Of a stretch of 64,000 nucleotides of DNA, positions 13,322 to 24,090 are shown one piece after another. This DNA comes from Annulohypoxylon bovei var. microspora (lineage: Eukaryota > Ascomycota > Sordariomycetes > Xylariales > Hypoxylaceae): contig MU405219.1 in assembly GCA_022836615.1 (NCBI GenBank), positions 124,001-188,000 of the forward strand. The letters run 5' to 3'. The position numbers were made by a program, and so were the translations under genes. The stretch's first letter is position 1. Each line of letters starts with the position of its first letter. The notes under the pieces were generated by a model that worked only from the letters and a program-made list of their open reading frames with translations, was not told the DNA's origin and searched no databases.

Positions 13322-14345
13322 TTTTCGTTATACGTAAAATTTAATTTATTTTCTTTAAAGACGTAATTAATTTATTAAACGGATTCGGCTTTTACGTTAA
13401 ACATATAAATAATTTATAAAAAAATATTTAATAATAAAAGTTCGTTATTATTCGTTTACATCTTTTAAAAGTCGTCGTTTAATGAAACATTATAATAAAA
13501 ATAATTATTATTTTTTAATTATAATAAAATTTTTATTATAATAAATTTACGAAAATTTAAAAAAAGGATTAAATTTTTCTTTTTTAGTTTTTACGGATTA
13601 TATTAAATAACGTGAATATTATTAAAAATATTTTCGATTTTACGAAATATTATTTATGTTATACGATAAACGTTATTCGTAAAAACGGTAATATGTTTTT
13701 TTATTTTTTAATACGAAAAATTTATTAATTAATTCGAAAATAAGTTAATAATGAATTTTATAATCATGTTAAAAGTATATTTAAAAGTTAAGAACCGTTT
13801 TTTTAATGGTTAAAACACTTTAATAATAATAAAAAATAAATGTACGTATGGTGTGCGTAATATGGTTAATCGATAATTAAAAAACATCGCATTTTTATTT
13901 AAATAAATGTTATATTTATCGTATATATATACGATTTTTAAATCTTTTAAAAAATAATCCGAATAATCGTAACGATACATCGTTTTATTAAAGTTGCGAA
14001 ATAATATATTAAGGTATTTTTTAAAACATTTTTATAAAGATTTACGAATACGAAGCGGAAATGAATTAAATTATATAAAATGAATTTTATTAATAAAATA
14101 TTACATTAAATATAAATGACATTAATTTAATGGTAATTTATTAAAATTTTAAGTTTAATTTTAAAAGTTAAATATATAAACCGCTTTGTGGCGATTATTA
14201 ACGGGACGAAAAAAAAATTATATTTTTAATTTCGCTTTTTTTCTTTTAAAATTAAAATTAATGTTTTTTATAATATTTCGAAAAATATTAATAACTTCGT
14301 TATTTTTTACCTTATTACATAAAATATAATAAGCATTAAATTATT

Positions 14346-14455
14346 GCCGTGGTATTTTAAAACCTTTTTTTACCCGCCGTGATATTTTAAAACCTTGTTT
14401 TATTCGTTGTGATGTTTTAAAACTTTTTTTTACCCGTTTTAATGCTTTTTAAAAA
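14346..14455. repeat. Minisatellite, three to four 30-bp units
   Basis: Three units of exactly 30 bases (14346-14435) share the core GTGATATTTTAAAACCTT followed by a T-run and ACCC, with a degraded fourth unit after them. Differences are mostly transitions. The period is ten codons, again compatible with a former coding repeat. Confidence 0.65.
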
Positions 14456-16815
14456 TGTGGTATAAGTATTATATTATATTAAGTATTTTTAAAAATATAA
14501 AATACCGGATACGATTAATATTTAAAACGTTAAAATTCAAGTTATTAATGTACACGTTATTAAAGCATAAAATTTTTATTTTCGTGATATTAATTTTCCG
14601 ATGCGATTTATTTTTCATTAAATACTTTTAAATGACGTAATTTTCCACGTATTTTAATTATAAGAACTTTTAAATTACGAAGATTATTTAATTAAATATT
14701 TTCGAAAATATAATTTAATGGATGTAAGTTAATATGTTAATATTTATAAATACGCCAACGATTATTTATTACGAATAAATAATTTCGAAAATTATATAAA
14801 AATGAATAAAAGTAAAAATAATAAAGTTTTATAAAAATGGTTTTTCTTTAAATTAATATTAATTATAATATAATAAAGTAAATAAAAACTTAAAACATTT
14901 TTTAATAATTTATTATTATTACACGATATAAAATATTTTAAAATGTTAATAATAAAAGGAAATTACGTTAAAAAAAAATGAACGTTATTATATGAAAATA
15001 TTATAAAATTAATAATGATCGTTTTTTATATTAAGATAATAAACTTAAAATATATAACACGCTTTAATATTTAATTATTACGATTAATTAACGTTATAAT
15101 AAATTAAAAAAATGTATATTATAATTTTAATAATTATTAATTAATAATAAATATTTTTAATACCATTATATAAACATGCTTAATAATTAATAATTAAAAC
15201 AAAGAAAAGTTATATAAACATTAATTATAAACGACTTAAATTTTAATTTCTTTTGAACCACACTTAACTTATAACACTTATTTAATTATTTATTTTTATT
15301 TAATATTATAAAAATATTTTTAATTATGGTATTTACTTTTACCACGCCCGTTAAAATTAACCGTATTATTATTACATTTCTTAAATTTAATTTCAAAGTA
15401 ACGTTCGTTATTAAAATAAAATTAATTAAAAAAAAAAATCGCGGCGAGTAAATTATTAAATACGGAAATTATAAATTATTTTTTAATATAAAAGTATTAT
15501 TACCGGTGATAATAAATATCTTATTTCTTAACATTATTAATTTAAATATTTATTATTACATTAATATATTAAAAAAAATTATTTTTATTTACGTGTTTAA
15601 CCTTGGTTTATGCGAGAAAAAAGAAAACGAAGTTATTATTATATAAAAAATATTATGTTTTTAAAGATTCCGAATAAAAGCCGTTAACCACGTAAAAGTA
15701 AATGACTTTTAATAAATATTATTAATAATATTTTTATTAAATATTTAAATGTAAATTTAATTTAAATATATTATATATTTTTAAACTTTAATATATATTA
15801 ACGTTATAAAAGGTTAAAAAATATTACTTTAATTAACATTATTTAAAATGCAATGTAATAAAATTAAATAAAATGTTTTTTTTAAAATAAAATCCGTTTT
15901 ATACCGGACTTTATTTTGCTTAAATTTAAAGATTAAATTAAAAAAAAATTAAAGGAATACGGTCGATTCGTCGAGCTTTAATTTTATTTTAATTTATTTA
16001 AAAATTAAAATAAAAGCGATTTATTAAAAAAGAAATCTTATAACTTTTATATTTTTTTTTTATTTAACGAATCGATTAAAAAACGTTATAAATAAGCTTA
16101 TAAAAACGGTAAATTAAACTTAACGAACGGCGATTACATTTATTACTTAAATTAAATTATTAATAAATTTAAGGAATTTTTATTAAAATTCGGCGAATAC
16201 GAGCCGAATATTCCGGTTAAATATTTTCCGGTATATATTATTATCGTTAAAAAAAACATCCGTCGTTCATTAATATAAAACGTGTAAATAATTTTAAAAA
16301 TAACTTTATTACTTTTAAATGTGAAATTTCTTTTATAAAGAAAATTTAAATTATTAATAAAAAGTTAAATGTTTTTAATAATAATTAATATATTAAAAAA
16401 TAAAAAAAAACAAGTTATATAAAACGAATTTATAACATTAATAATCGTTCGGTAATTTTAAGAAATTATAAATATTTTCGATGATAATAAAAATGAAAAA
16501 AGTAAATAAATTAAAAAAATTAACTTTTTAAAACGAAAACGAAATAATTAAAAAAATGTAAAAAAAAAAAACGGTAACATAAAAATATAATTAAATATTT
16601 TTTATTCGTTATAAAAAAATAACTTCATTTATTATATAAAAAAACGTAAAAAAATAATATTTATATTAAAATTAAAAACTTAAAAATAAGTTATTAATTA
16701 ATATTAATAAGTTTCGCGAATTTATTTTTTAAAAATAAATAATTTATGAAATTTTACATCGTAATATTATATAAATAAATAAACATGTATACGATTATTT
16801 AACCGTTTTAATACC

Positions 16816-16877
16816 ATAATAATCCGGGTTTTAAAAATTTCCCGAGGTCGGGAAGCTTTTAAAATTCGGGTTATTAT
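16816..16877. repeat. Near-perfect palindrome in the RIP block
   Basis: Arms of about 30 bases are centred on CCCGAGGTCGGG (16841-16852). Every mismatch between the arms is a transition, so an originally perfect inverted repeat later hit by RIP explains it well. It lies about 190 bp upstream of the patatin-like reading frame. It could be a foldback terminus or two abutting terminal repeats. Confidence 0.6.
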
Positions 16878-17065
16878 AATATCAAGATGGTGCTTTTTAA
16901 TATATATATATTATTATATTTAAAATATATTATCGTTTATTATAATTAAAGTTAAGTAAAAATTAAGTAAAAAGTCGCCTTTTTAAGAAGTTATCGCTCG
17001 TATTAAAAAGGTTATAAATCGTTATAATAATTGTTATTATAAACGGAATAAAAGGTAAAAGTAAT

Positions 17066-18849
17066 ATGCTTTTTATAAAACAACCATGGCTACGCCTTTT
17101 AACTTTCGATGGCGGCGGAATTCGCGGTTTTTCATCACTTATGGTTTTATAATTAATGTTCGGAACCATTACATTAATTACATTGAAACCTTTTATGTAA
17201 TTAATATATAACATAATCACGAAATTTTTAATGTAATAAATGTAATAGGTTTTATAAAACGGTTAATATAATTAAATTAATTAAATATATTATATTTTAA
17301 AAGGTTATTATTTTATATTAATAAATTTATTTTTAAGTAAAATTATTCCCATTTACGTTATTATTAACCTTTATATAATTAAACCACCTTTTAATTTATT
17401 TTATAAGCTTATTTAAATAAAAATAAAAGAAAAAATTTAACTTTTTCATTATTTTAACTTATAATTATAACGGTAAAACTTAAAATAATTTAATAAATAA
17501 TAATTTTAATATTAATTAAAACTTTCGTATAAACGTTATATATATTTATTTACCATAATAATTACCACAAAGGATATTTAATTATATTTATTAATAAAAC
17601 CATTTAATTTAATAATAAATATTAATAATTATTAATAAAAAGGCTTTATACCCATTATAATTTCATAGTTAATACACTTATTATACTAATTACACCCACA
17701 ATAACCTCAAGTGTAATAGATAATTAAATTTAAAAGTGGGACCATGTAATTGAATTGATTTAGTTGGCTTAGCAGTGCGTGTACATTGGTGGATTGGCGT
17801 GTAGTGGTTCCGAGCACTGTCTACAGCAGCTCATGGAAACCATCAATCCCGATGCCCCGCCAAAGCCTTGCGACTATTTCCACTTGATAGGGGGCACAAG
17901 TACGGGAGGGTAAACGATATCCTCCGTATTATTCGATCTATCTAACTTTTTGACCAGACTCATCGCTATAATGCTCGGGCGGCTGAGGATGACAGTGGGC
18001 GATTGCATTGCAGCATACACGAAACTCTCTAGCAATGTGTTCAAGAAGCGGAGACATCGAGTCAACCTTCGCGGGAACATCCAAGGCCGGTTCGATTCTC
18101 TTGAGCTAGAGAAAACTGTGAAGGATATTTTATCCCAGCAAGGCTTTGACGAAGATGCGCTACTTAAAGACACAGCAGACGCCTTTTGTAAGATGTAAGA
18201 ACTAGCGGCCAAATAACTTATGTCAATTCCCATTCTGGTCAACTAGCTGAACGCGAATAGCTTCGTCTGTACGAGGAGTGCAAGCGCCGACAAGGTATGC
18301 TTAACGAGTTACCGATCGCCGCGAGGAGGTAGTCATCTACTCGACTCAGTTAAAATATGGGAGGCTTGCCGGGCTACTTCTGCCGCGCCGTCATTTTTCG
18401 ACCCGATTACTATTGGGCCATTCGATGAAGAGTTCATCGACGGAGCATTAGGAGAAAATAACCCAATTTACACTGTCTGGAATCAGGCACAGGATATCTG
18501 GAATGACGGACCTTTGCAAGACAAGATTCTATGTCTGATATCCATCGGCACAGGACTTCCGAGTCTGAACCCATTTCAAGATGGCATACTCGATATAGGA
18601 AAAGCCCTAGTCTCATTATCCACTGAGAGTGAGGAGACAGCAGAGCGATTTCATCGTGACAAGGCAAGTCTTGATAATGATGGCCGCTACTATCGTTTCA
18701 ATGTCAATCGGGGGCTAGAAACAGTTGGCCTCCAAGAATCGAAGAAGATAAACGAAATTGCCGCAGCTACGCTACGCTATGTCACATCTCAGGCTGTATT
18801 TAGCAAGGTCAAGGCATGCGCGGAGAAGATGTTAGCACAAGGAAGTTAG
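17066..18849 (+). pseudogene. Patatin-like phospholipase gene, disrupted by a hAT-type insertion
   Basis: The first part (from an ATG at 17066) reads into LLTFDGGGIRGFSSLMVL, holding the patatin oxyanion loop GGGIRG. It is interrupted at 17146. The gene resumes at 17820 with LQQLMETINP..KPCDYFHLIGGTSTGG, where GTSTG is the nucleophile elbow. Introns at 17910-17957 and 18195-18260 have good GT-AG ends and preserve phase. The last exon (18261-18849) carries YRSPRGG, FFDPITIGPF and the catalytic-Asp motif FIDGALGENNPI. Taking out the element plus one duplication copy restores a continuous 331-codon frame. The downstream half is not RIP-mutated and is open, so a truncated product from the ATG at 17833 is conceivable, but it would lack the oxyanion loop. 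Patatin-like enzymes hydrolyse acyl lipids, and some act as effector domains in fungal NLR proteins. Confidence 0.9.
17154..17819. mobile_element. Non-autonomous hAT-type element (666 bp), half RIP-mutated
   Basis: The right end, read inward on the minus strand, begins CAGTGCTCGGAACC; the left end begins TAATGTTCGGAACC. Across 21 bases the two termini differ only by C/T or G/A changes. Flanks are TTTATAAT (17146-17153) and TCTACAGC (17820-17827): an 8-bp target duplication once four RIP-type transitions are allowed. A CAGTG terminus and an 8-bp duplication are hAT hallmarks. There is no transposase frame. The left part is heavily RIP-mutated while the right 130 bp are nearly normal, so the RIP boundary runs through the element. 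Confidence 0.88.
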
Positions 18850-18951
18850 TACTAGACCCCATACCTTTACTATAGTGTCAATATATGAATTAACAAGATG
18901 GGTTGGCTATTAGCTTTTGCATACGACCAAGTCACATTCAACATCGAGACT

Positions 18952-21005
18952 ATGTCATTAGCGACTATTTCCTTCCTGGATCCGCTCACTTTGATGTCTA
19001 GTGTTCTTGGAGCAGTGAATCGCGCAGTCGATATGCTACGCGAATGTCAACAAATCGCTACGAAATTGAGAATTCCCAATTTGTTCATCACATCCCTACG
19101 CACCGAATGTTCGGCAATTCGCCTCGGCCTTATCCAGATCAAAGAAGTCATCACTAAAGTAGAAAGTACTTCACTACAAGAGTTCTTTCAAGAGGATATT
19201 CTAGAAGAATACAATACTGTCCTTGAGAGCTGCCATCTCACGTTTTACATCCTCAACAAACATATGAATGCCATAGGACTTCGTACTATGCATAATGCAG
19301 ACAGGGATGCCTTGAGGTTGAAGCTGCAGGCTTTATCGAGAAATTCTCAGATGGATGAAGTTAGCCAGGCTATCATGGGGTTAGCTCGCGGTGTGCGTAT
19401 ACTCTGCACTGCATTCGAGTAGTAAGATGTCCCACCTCAAATATTAAACGGTTCAAACTGACAACATCAAGTGAGAATTTCTCTCGGGCAACGGCAGTCT
19501 TGAGCAGTCCAGAAACGAAGAGGGTTGTCGATAAAATTTCTATTGATTCAGTCTCTCTCCAGGACTCGTTCCATATGACCAATAATAGGGATGGAACATC
19601 TCTTCAAGAATCTGAGTACGATGAGCAGAATTTTGGAATCGACGACCTCCTCGTCAATACTACTCTATATCGGAGAGCGTTCTTCCGAAACTTGATGAAG
19701 TCTCAACAGGACCAAATCCATGATCAGTCACCCAGGCGGCCAGTTGAGGTATCTGACGACGAACAAGCAAAAGGAACGAAGTTACTATCAAGTTTCAATG
19801 TAGCTAAGTTGGAACCCCGAGATACCGACTCCGATACCAATAGCCAAACAATACCGGCAGAACAGAACCAATCGTCCGAGATATCAATGCAGCAATTTTC
19901 AGATGAGCAAGAAACCATCACTACTGCAAGCCAACTATCTAGTAGTACATACCGTATTTCTAACAACAGCGAAGTTATCGGCGGTAACCCTAATCAAGCT
20001 CCCCGAGAGTTGAATGAAGATCTGGAAAGTTTGAAGTCTACTGGCTCCGAATCAAATTCGAAAATAGCTACTGCGTGAGTCAATAGCCCTTCAATAGTCT
20101 TTGTTTAGTTATCACCTTATCTCTAAGATATCTTCTAGGGACACGCCTGAAGATACAAATTTGCAGGAAACTCCCACACGCCAAATGCTTTTAGAGGCCA
20201 AATATAGGTCTCAATCTACGCGGTCCAGCTCCTCAACCGCCGAGGATCATTTGACAGTTTCAGGACGGCTACCAACATTATTCGAAGTTCTCAGTAAACG
20301 GACAGCAAGGCCATATACACTGTTAGAATTCTATATGTATATGAGGGACATACAGAAGTCTATAGACTACGTAGACTTTTGGTTAGTCATATCTTCACAT
20401 TCCTTACTTCACCTAGTCTATTTACCTGTACTGATTCCTTTTGGGTCTCTAGGCTTGACGTCGTGCAGCATCTAAATACCTGTCGGACTTACGTACGCGA
20501 ACTACGGAGAACAGTTATGCTCGACTCTGATTCTAACAGCAATGATGCCTTCTCACTTTCAGAATTGCTATCTGACTCGGAAAGACATGCTGACCCTTTG
20601 ACTTCGTCAAGAGAACGCATCCGCTCAAGCGCAGAGAAAATCGTATACATTTACATCTGTAGAGGCGCCGAGAGAGAAATAGTAATCCCAGAACACATCA
20701 GGAAGGATATCGTGAAACAAGTAGACATATCGGGTAGAGACGATCCCGAAGTGTTTGACGCGGCGAAAGATTATGTTTTCCAGGCAATGGAGCGCGACGC
20801 GTTTCCGGGATTCTTAAATCTTAGCCGGCGGCCTTTCAGGATGTTCAGGAAGTCGTATGCTATAGGTTCTTGGATCAACCGGGTTTCTCTACGCGGGCTA
20901 CCTCGTACGGGGTCTAGTGATCCTATAAACACCATGCAACGTATATCACCGGAGGAGCTATTAAATAGTCTATCGCGTGGAAGACCCGGTGCACCGAACT
21001 TCTAG
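18952..21005 (+). CDS. STAND-type N-terminal domain fused to an RGS domain (4 exons)
   Basis: Proposed exons 18952-19421, 19472-20074, 20139-20381 and 20453-21005 give 622 residues; all junctions are GT-AG and keep phase. Residues 1-155 (MSLATISFLDPLTLMSSVLG...) form a helical region like the fungal N-terminal domain of STAND/NLR-type proteins. A Ser/Gln/Asn/Asp-rich linker of about 220 residues follows. From about residue 400 the sequence LFEVLSKRTARPYTLLEFYM and DIQKSIDYVDFWLDVVQHL match a fungal RGS domain, continued after a Ser-rich insert by GRDDPEVFDAAKDYVFQAME. Fungal RGS proteins of this type usually end in membrane helices; here the tail is basic with none. RGS domains speed GTP hydrolysis by G-alpha subunits. 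It starts 100 bp after the patatin pseudogene, same strand. I am surer of the RGS call than of the N-terminal call. Confidence 0.8.
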
Positions 21006-22317
21006 AGCTATGCGAGCAGTACGGTTCAGCACGGTTAGCTTATACTAGCCCGTGGATAGACTAAATTCATCTGTACATGTAATAGTAATGAGGCTCTAAA
21101 GAACTAGTGAGAAGTGGAGTTGACACTGCAGGATTACCTAGTTCGAAAGTCTTACTACTGTTTGTCACTAAGACATTGTTGACATATTTGGGATCTTAGA
21201 GAAGCATCTACATAAAAGGCCGCCTTTTTAGAGAGTATGTCAAAAAGAAGATTGGATGCATAGACGGGACCCAGGGTCAAGTGTCGTAAAGTTGAGTGCT
21301 TGAAAGGGGACTCAGGCTTGAGAGTCCGCAAAACATATAAATATGATACCAACACCATGTACCTCTTGTGTTGTCTAAGGTTAGGGTTACATTGAGGCTG
21401 AGCAAATCATGAGTTCAAGCATAAGGAAGGCGCGTAATTAGGCGCGAGACATTGTAGGGCTAATCTGTTGATTGGGCCAACTATTGGATCATCGAAGCTG
21501 TAGGACCGGATCTCGGCAGTTCTGGGGTAGTAAGATAAGGGGTAAGATCAAGCCTCAAGGAGCTTCCATGAACATAAAACCGCCTTAATTAAAGTGTACC
21601 TAGTGCTCTGGGTATGCTTCGAGGCGGCTGGATGTATAATTGCTGTCGCGGGCGAGTAAAAAAAGTTTACCTTCTGAGTGACAACTGTGTGTTTTGTCAG
21701 CGACCTTGAACGAATTCTCAAAATCACGGGTCGTATTATTTTCGAGTCTCGTATTGTTACTGAACTGAAGTGTAGAAGTCCCGGTCTCGTTTTCTTAGTT
21801 TTAGGCTTAGTCAGCTCCCACTTGAGCAGTTATCTTTCTGATCCGTTGTACGTGGAGTTACACACAACCATCACTTACTCAATACACCTTCATTCGACCT
21901 TTTGATATATCGTTTTCTGACCTTGTTCTATGTGACTATCTGTTATCTGTTATCCTGATCAGCGATCCCCATTACATCTTGAACTTAGAAGAAGTGTATC
22001 TGGGCCCTTTTGGGAGCTTCCAGTGCCTCTTTTATAGGAACCTCCCGGTTCCAGTTCATTACGTATAGGTAGGTACGTATATATATATGTAGGTATATTA
22101 GGGTAGAGAAGAAGAATTAAACTCGAAAAAATAACAAATGTCGATTTAAAGTTACTGTGAGTCGCACTTGTCTCTCATGTGCCCCTTATTGATGGCTGTA
22201 CCTTACGTAATCTGTATTTTTTGAGTCAACTCCGACGGCTTTTGACCGTCAGCTCGGACTCGAACAAACCTCACCAATCCCGATCGGCACTATTGTCCCT
22301 GACTAGTAGTTCACCCT
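21006..22317. other. Intergenic spacer
   Basis: No gene recognised. A short telomere-like AGGTTAGGGTTAC occurs near 21,378, and TAGGTAGGTA motifs with a TA-run near 22,065-22,095. Confidence 0.4.
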
Positions 22318-22325
22318 ACATCAAC

Positions 22326-22790
22326 TAGGGTTCTGCATTTCAAAATACGTATTTTGTATATACGTATTTTGTATTGTATAATACCGTATAATGATTTACT
22401 ATGCGTATAGCGGGTCGGAAAACCACCCGGCCCCACATATATATCGGTGGGTATGCAATATTTCGGGAAATATACACCTAAAAGAACATTTTTCATTCGA
22501 TCATTTCAACCACCATTTTAACCACTTAAACCTTTTACATTAATTCGATCGCATCAAAAAAATAATAATAAATAAAACAAGTAATAAACGTTTAAACGTT
22601 ATATAAGAAAAAAAGTAAATAATATTATCTAATAAATACAACGTGGTGGTAGTGGTAGTGGTGGTGTAAAATCTATTATACATGGTTATACAAGTTAAAA
22701 TACACGGTTTATATGTGTATAATGGTATAATGCACGTATTGCATTTAAATACCGTATTTTGATTCAAAATACGTATTTTGCAGACCCCTA
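22326..22790. mobile_element. Short non-autonomous hAT-type element (465 bp MITE)
   Basis: Both ends, read inward, begin TAGGG(T/G)TCTGCA and run into AAAATACGTATTTTG, the left end having a 5-nt insertion. The element is flanked by exact direct repeats ACATCAAC (22318-22325 and 22791-22798). The 8-bp duplication and TAGGG terminus are hAT-like. No coding capacity. The interior is A/T-rich but not clearly RIP-mutated. Confidence 0.9.
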
Positions 22791-22798
22791 ACATCAAC

Positions 22799-24090
22799 AC
22801 CATATCTATTAATACCTCTGCTGAGATGTCAATATTAAAAGTTGTTGAGTTTTATCAAGCTCGCTATTATGCCCAGTCGTATTTCGCAGCAGCCTCGGTA
22901 ATATTTTGTGTTTACCTACTTTAAATCCAGTTATTGAATAGTTGTTTTATGGAGAAAACTGGAACGGTGGAAGAGAGGGCGGTGGTATTTTGTGGTCCAT
23001 AATCTTATCGGGTCACGAATTGGGCTTTAACGAAAATATCACAATGTCCAGAATGTCTCAGGTCTTTCGAGTCGCAAAGTAAAGGGACCAAATTTGACGG
23101 TGAACTACAGCAGTATTATATACGATGGCAAATTTATACGACCTTATGCATATTTTTATTTTAATCTCTCATCTCGTATGCTGTGCGACAGAGATGTTCA
23201 TCCTCGTCCGGACCGAACGCGCGGGACCCGAGTCAAAATCCACAAAATGGTGCTCAGCTCGGGGCAGGAAATAGGGCTCTGCATGACGGCAGGAAAAGCT
23301 TGTTCTGCGATTCCCCTGTTGATCAATGCAGCCAAGCTCAGCCTCCCAGCGGGTCGAGACTAGGACCCTAGATGGGAAAGCTTGCTTAAACGGCGTCAAC
23401 TTTCGTTGGAGACTTTTTATGGGAACTTGTGGGAACTTATGGGAATAGGAATGGGCTGGGATGGGTACGCGTAGGCATGGCGTCAACGGTGGATCCCCCA
23501 CGCTAATTTGTAGTCGCTTTGAAACCAACGATAGCGAGCCATTGACTCCAATTCGACAAATGCGACAACATCGCTCAATGTGATCTAGCGGAGGGTACGT
23601 AAGCCACCCCCTACCTATCTTTTACGAGCCTGCGAGCTACCTATCGAAATTAGTCTGGTGACGAGTAATAAGGTCGTCTGGCCGGTTGGTCGGGTGTTTC
23701 CTCGTCTAGAACTGACAAAACGAAGAGTCCTTTAATGAATACTACCTTTTATCATCAGCCCGGGCGGCCCACTGGATTTATATTCGCCAGTTTCAGGTCC
23801 ACACAAGCCATGTCCAGTAACACGACCATGTGGAGACTTCCACGACACAGTCGTAATTTACCCGCGAGGATCGGGCTCCCCTAGATCCACAAGTCTTGGA
23901 AGAATCGCAAAAATATAGTGGGCGTAGCGAGTCGATCCTTCAGCATATGTTTTTGACGTATCGGTCCTTAACAAATTCCCGCTTACTCTATCACTTTCTC
24001 ATGTCAACAACTACCAAGTCCAGTTCATCCGGGCTCTCCAATCCTTCAACCTAGAATCTAGATCACTCGTTAGTCTAGAATCAGGACGCC
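22799..24090. other. Intergenic, promoter side of the GH76 gene
   Basis: Overlapping open frames at 23,094-23,528 on both strands lack recognisable domains and I do not call them. The rest is likely promoter and leader for the GH76 gene. Confidence 0.4.

Larger units (their letters stand above)
5940..17145. repeat. RIP-degraded A/T-rich block of ancient transposable elements
   Basis: About 11.2 kb made up overwhelmingly of A and T. The remaining C is mostly in CG, while CA/TG pairs are scarce and TA is abundant. That is what RIP (C to T in CpA) leaves, rather than ordinary methyl-CpG decay, which would remove CG first. No long open frames survive on either strand. Internal minisatellites (13,238 and 14,346) with periods of 21 and 30 bp suggest former coding repeats. 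I could not recover a reverse transcriptase or transposase motif by eye and do not assign a TE family. The right edge grades into a patatin-like gene. Confidence 0.9.

Noticed and set aside
16963..17220. 85-codon minus-strand frame at the RIP block edge
   Set aside because: It is antisense to the patatin GGGIRG segment and crosses the hAT terminus; the plus-strand reading explains the sequence.
23094..23528. Overlapping frames on both strands of 62-119 codons
   Set aside because: No domain, no splice continuity, and mutual overlap; more likely promoter region of the GH76 gene.
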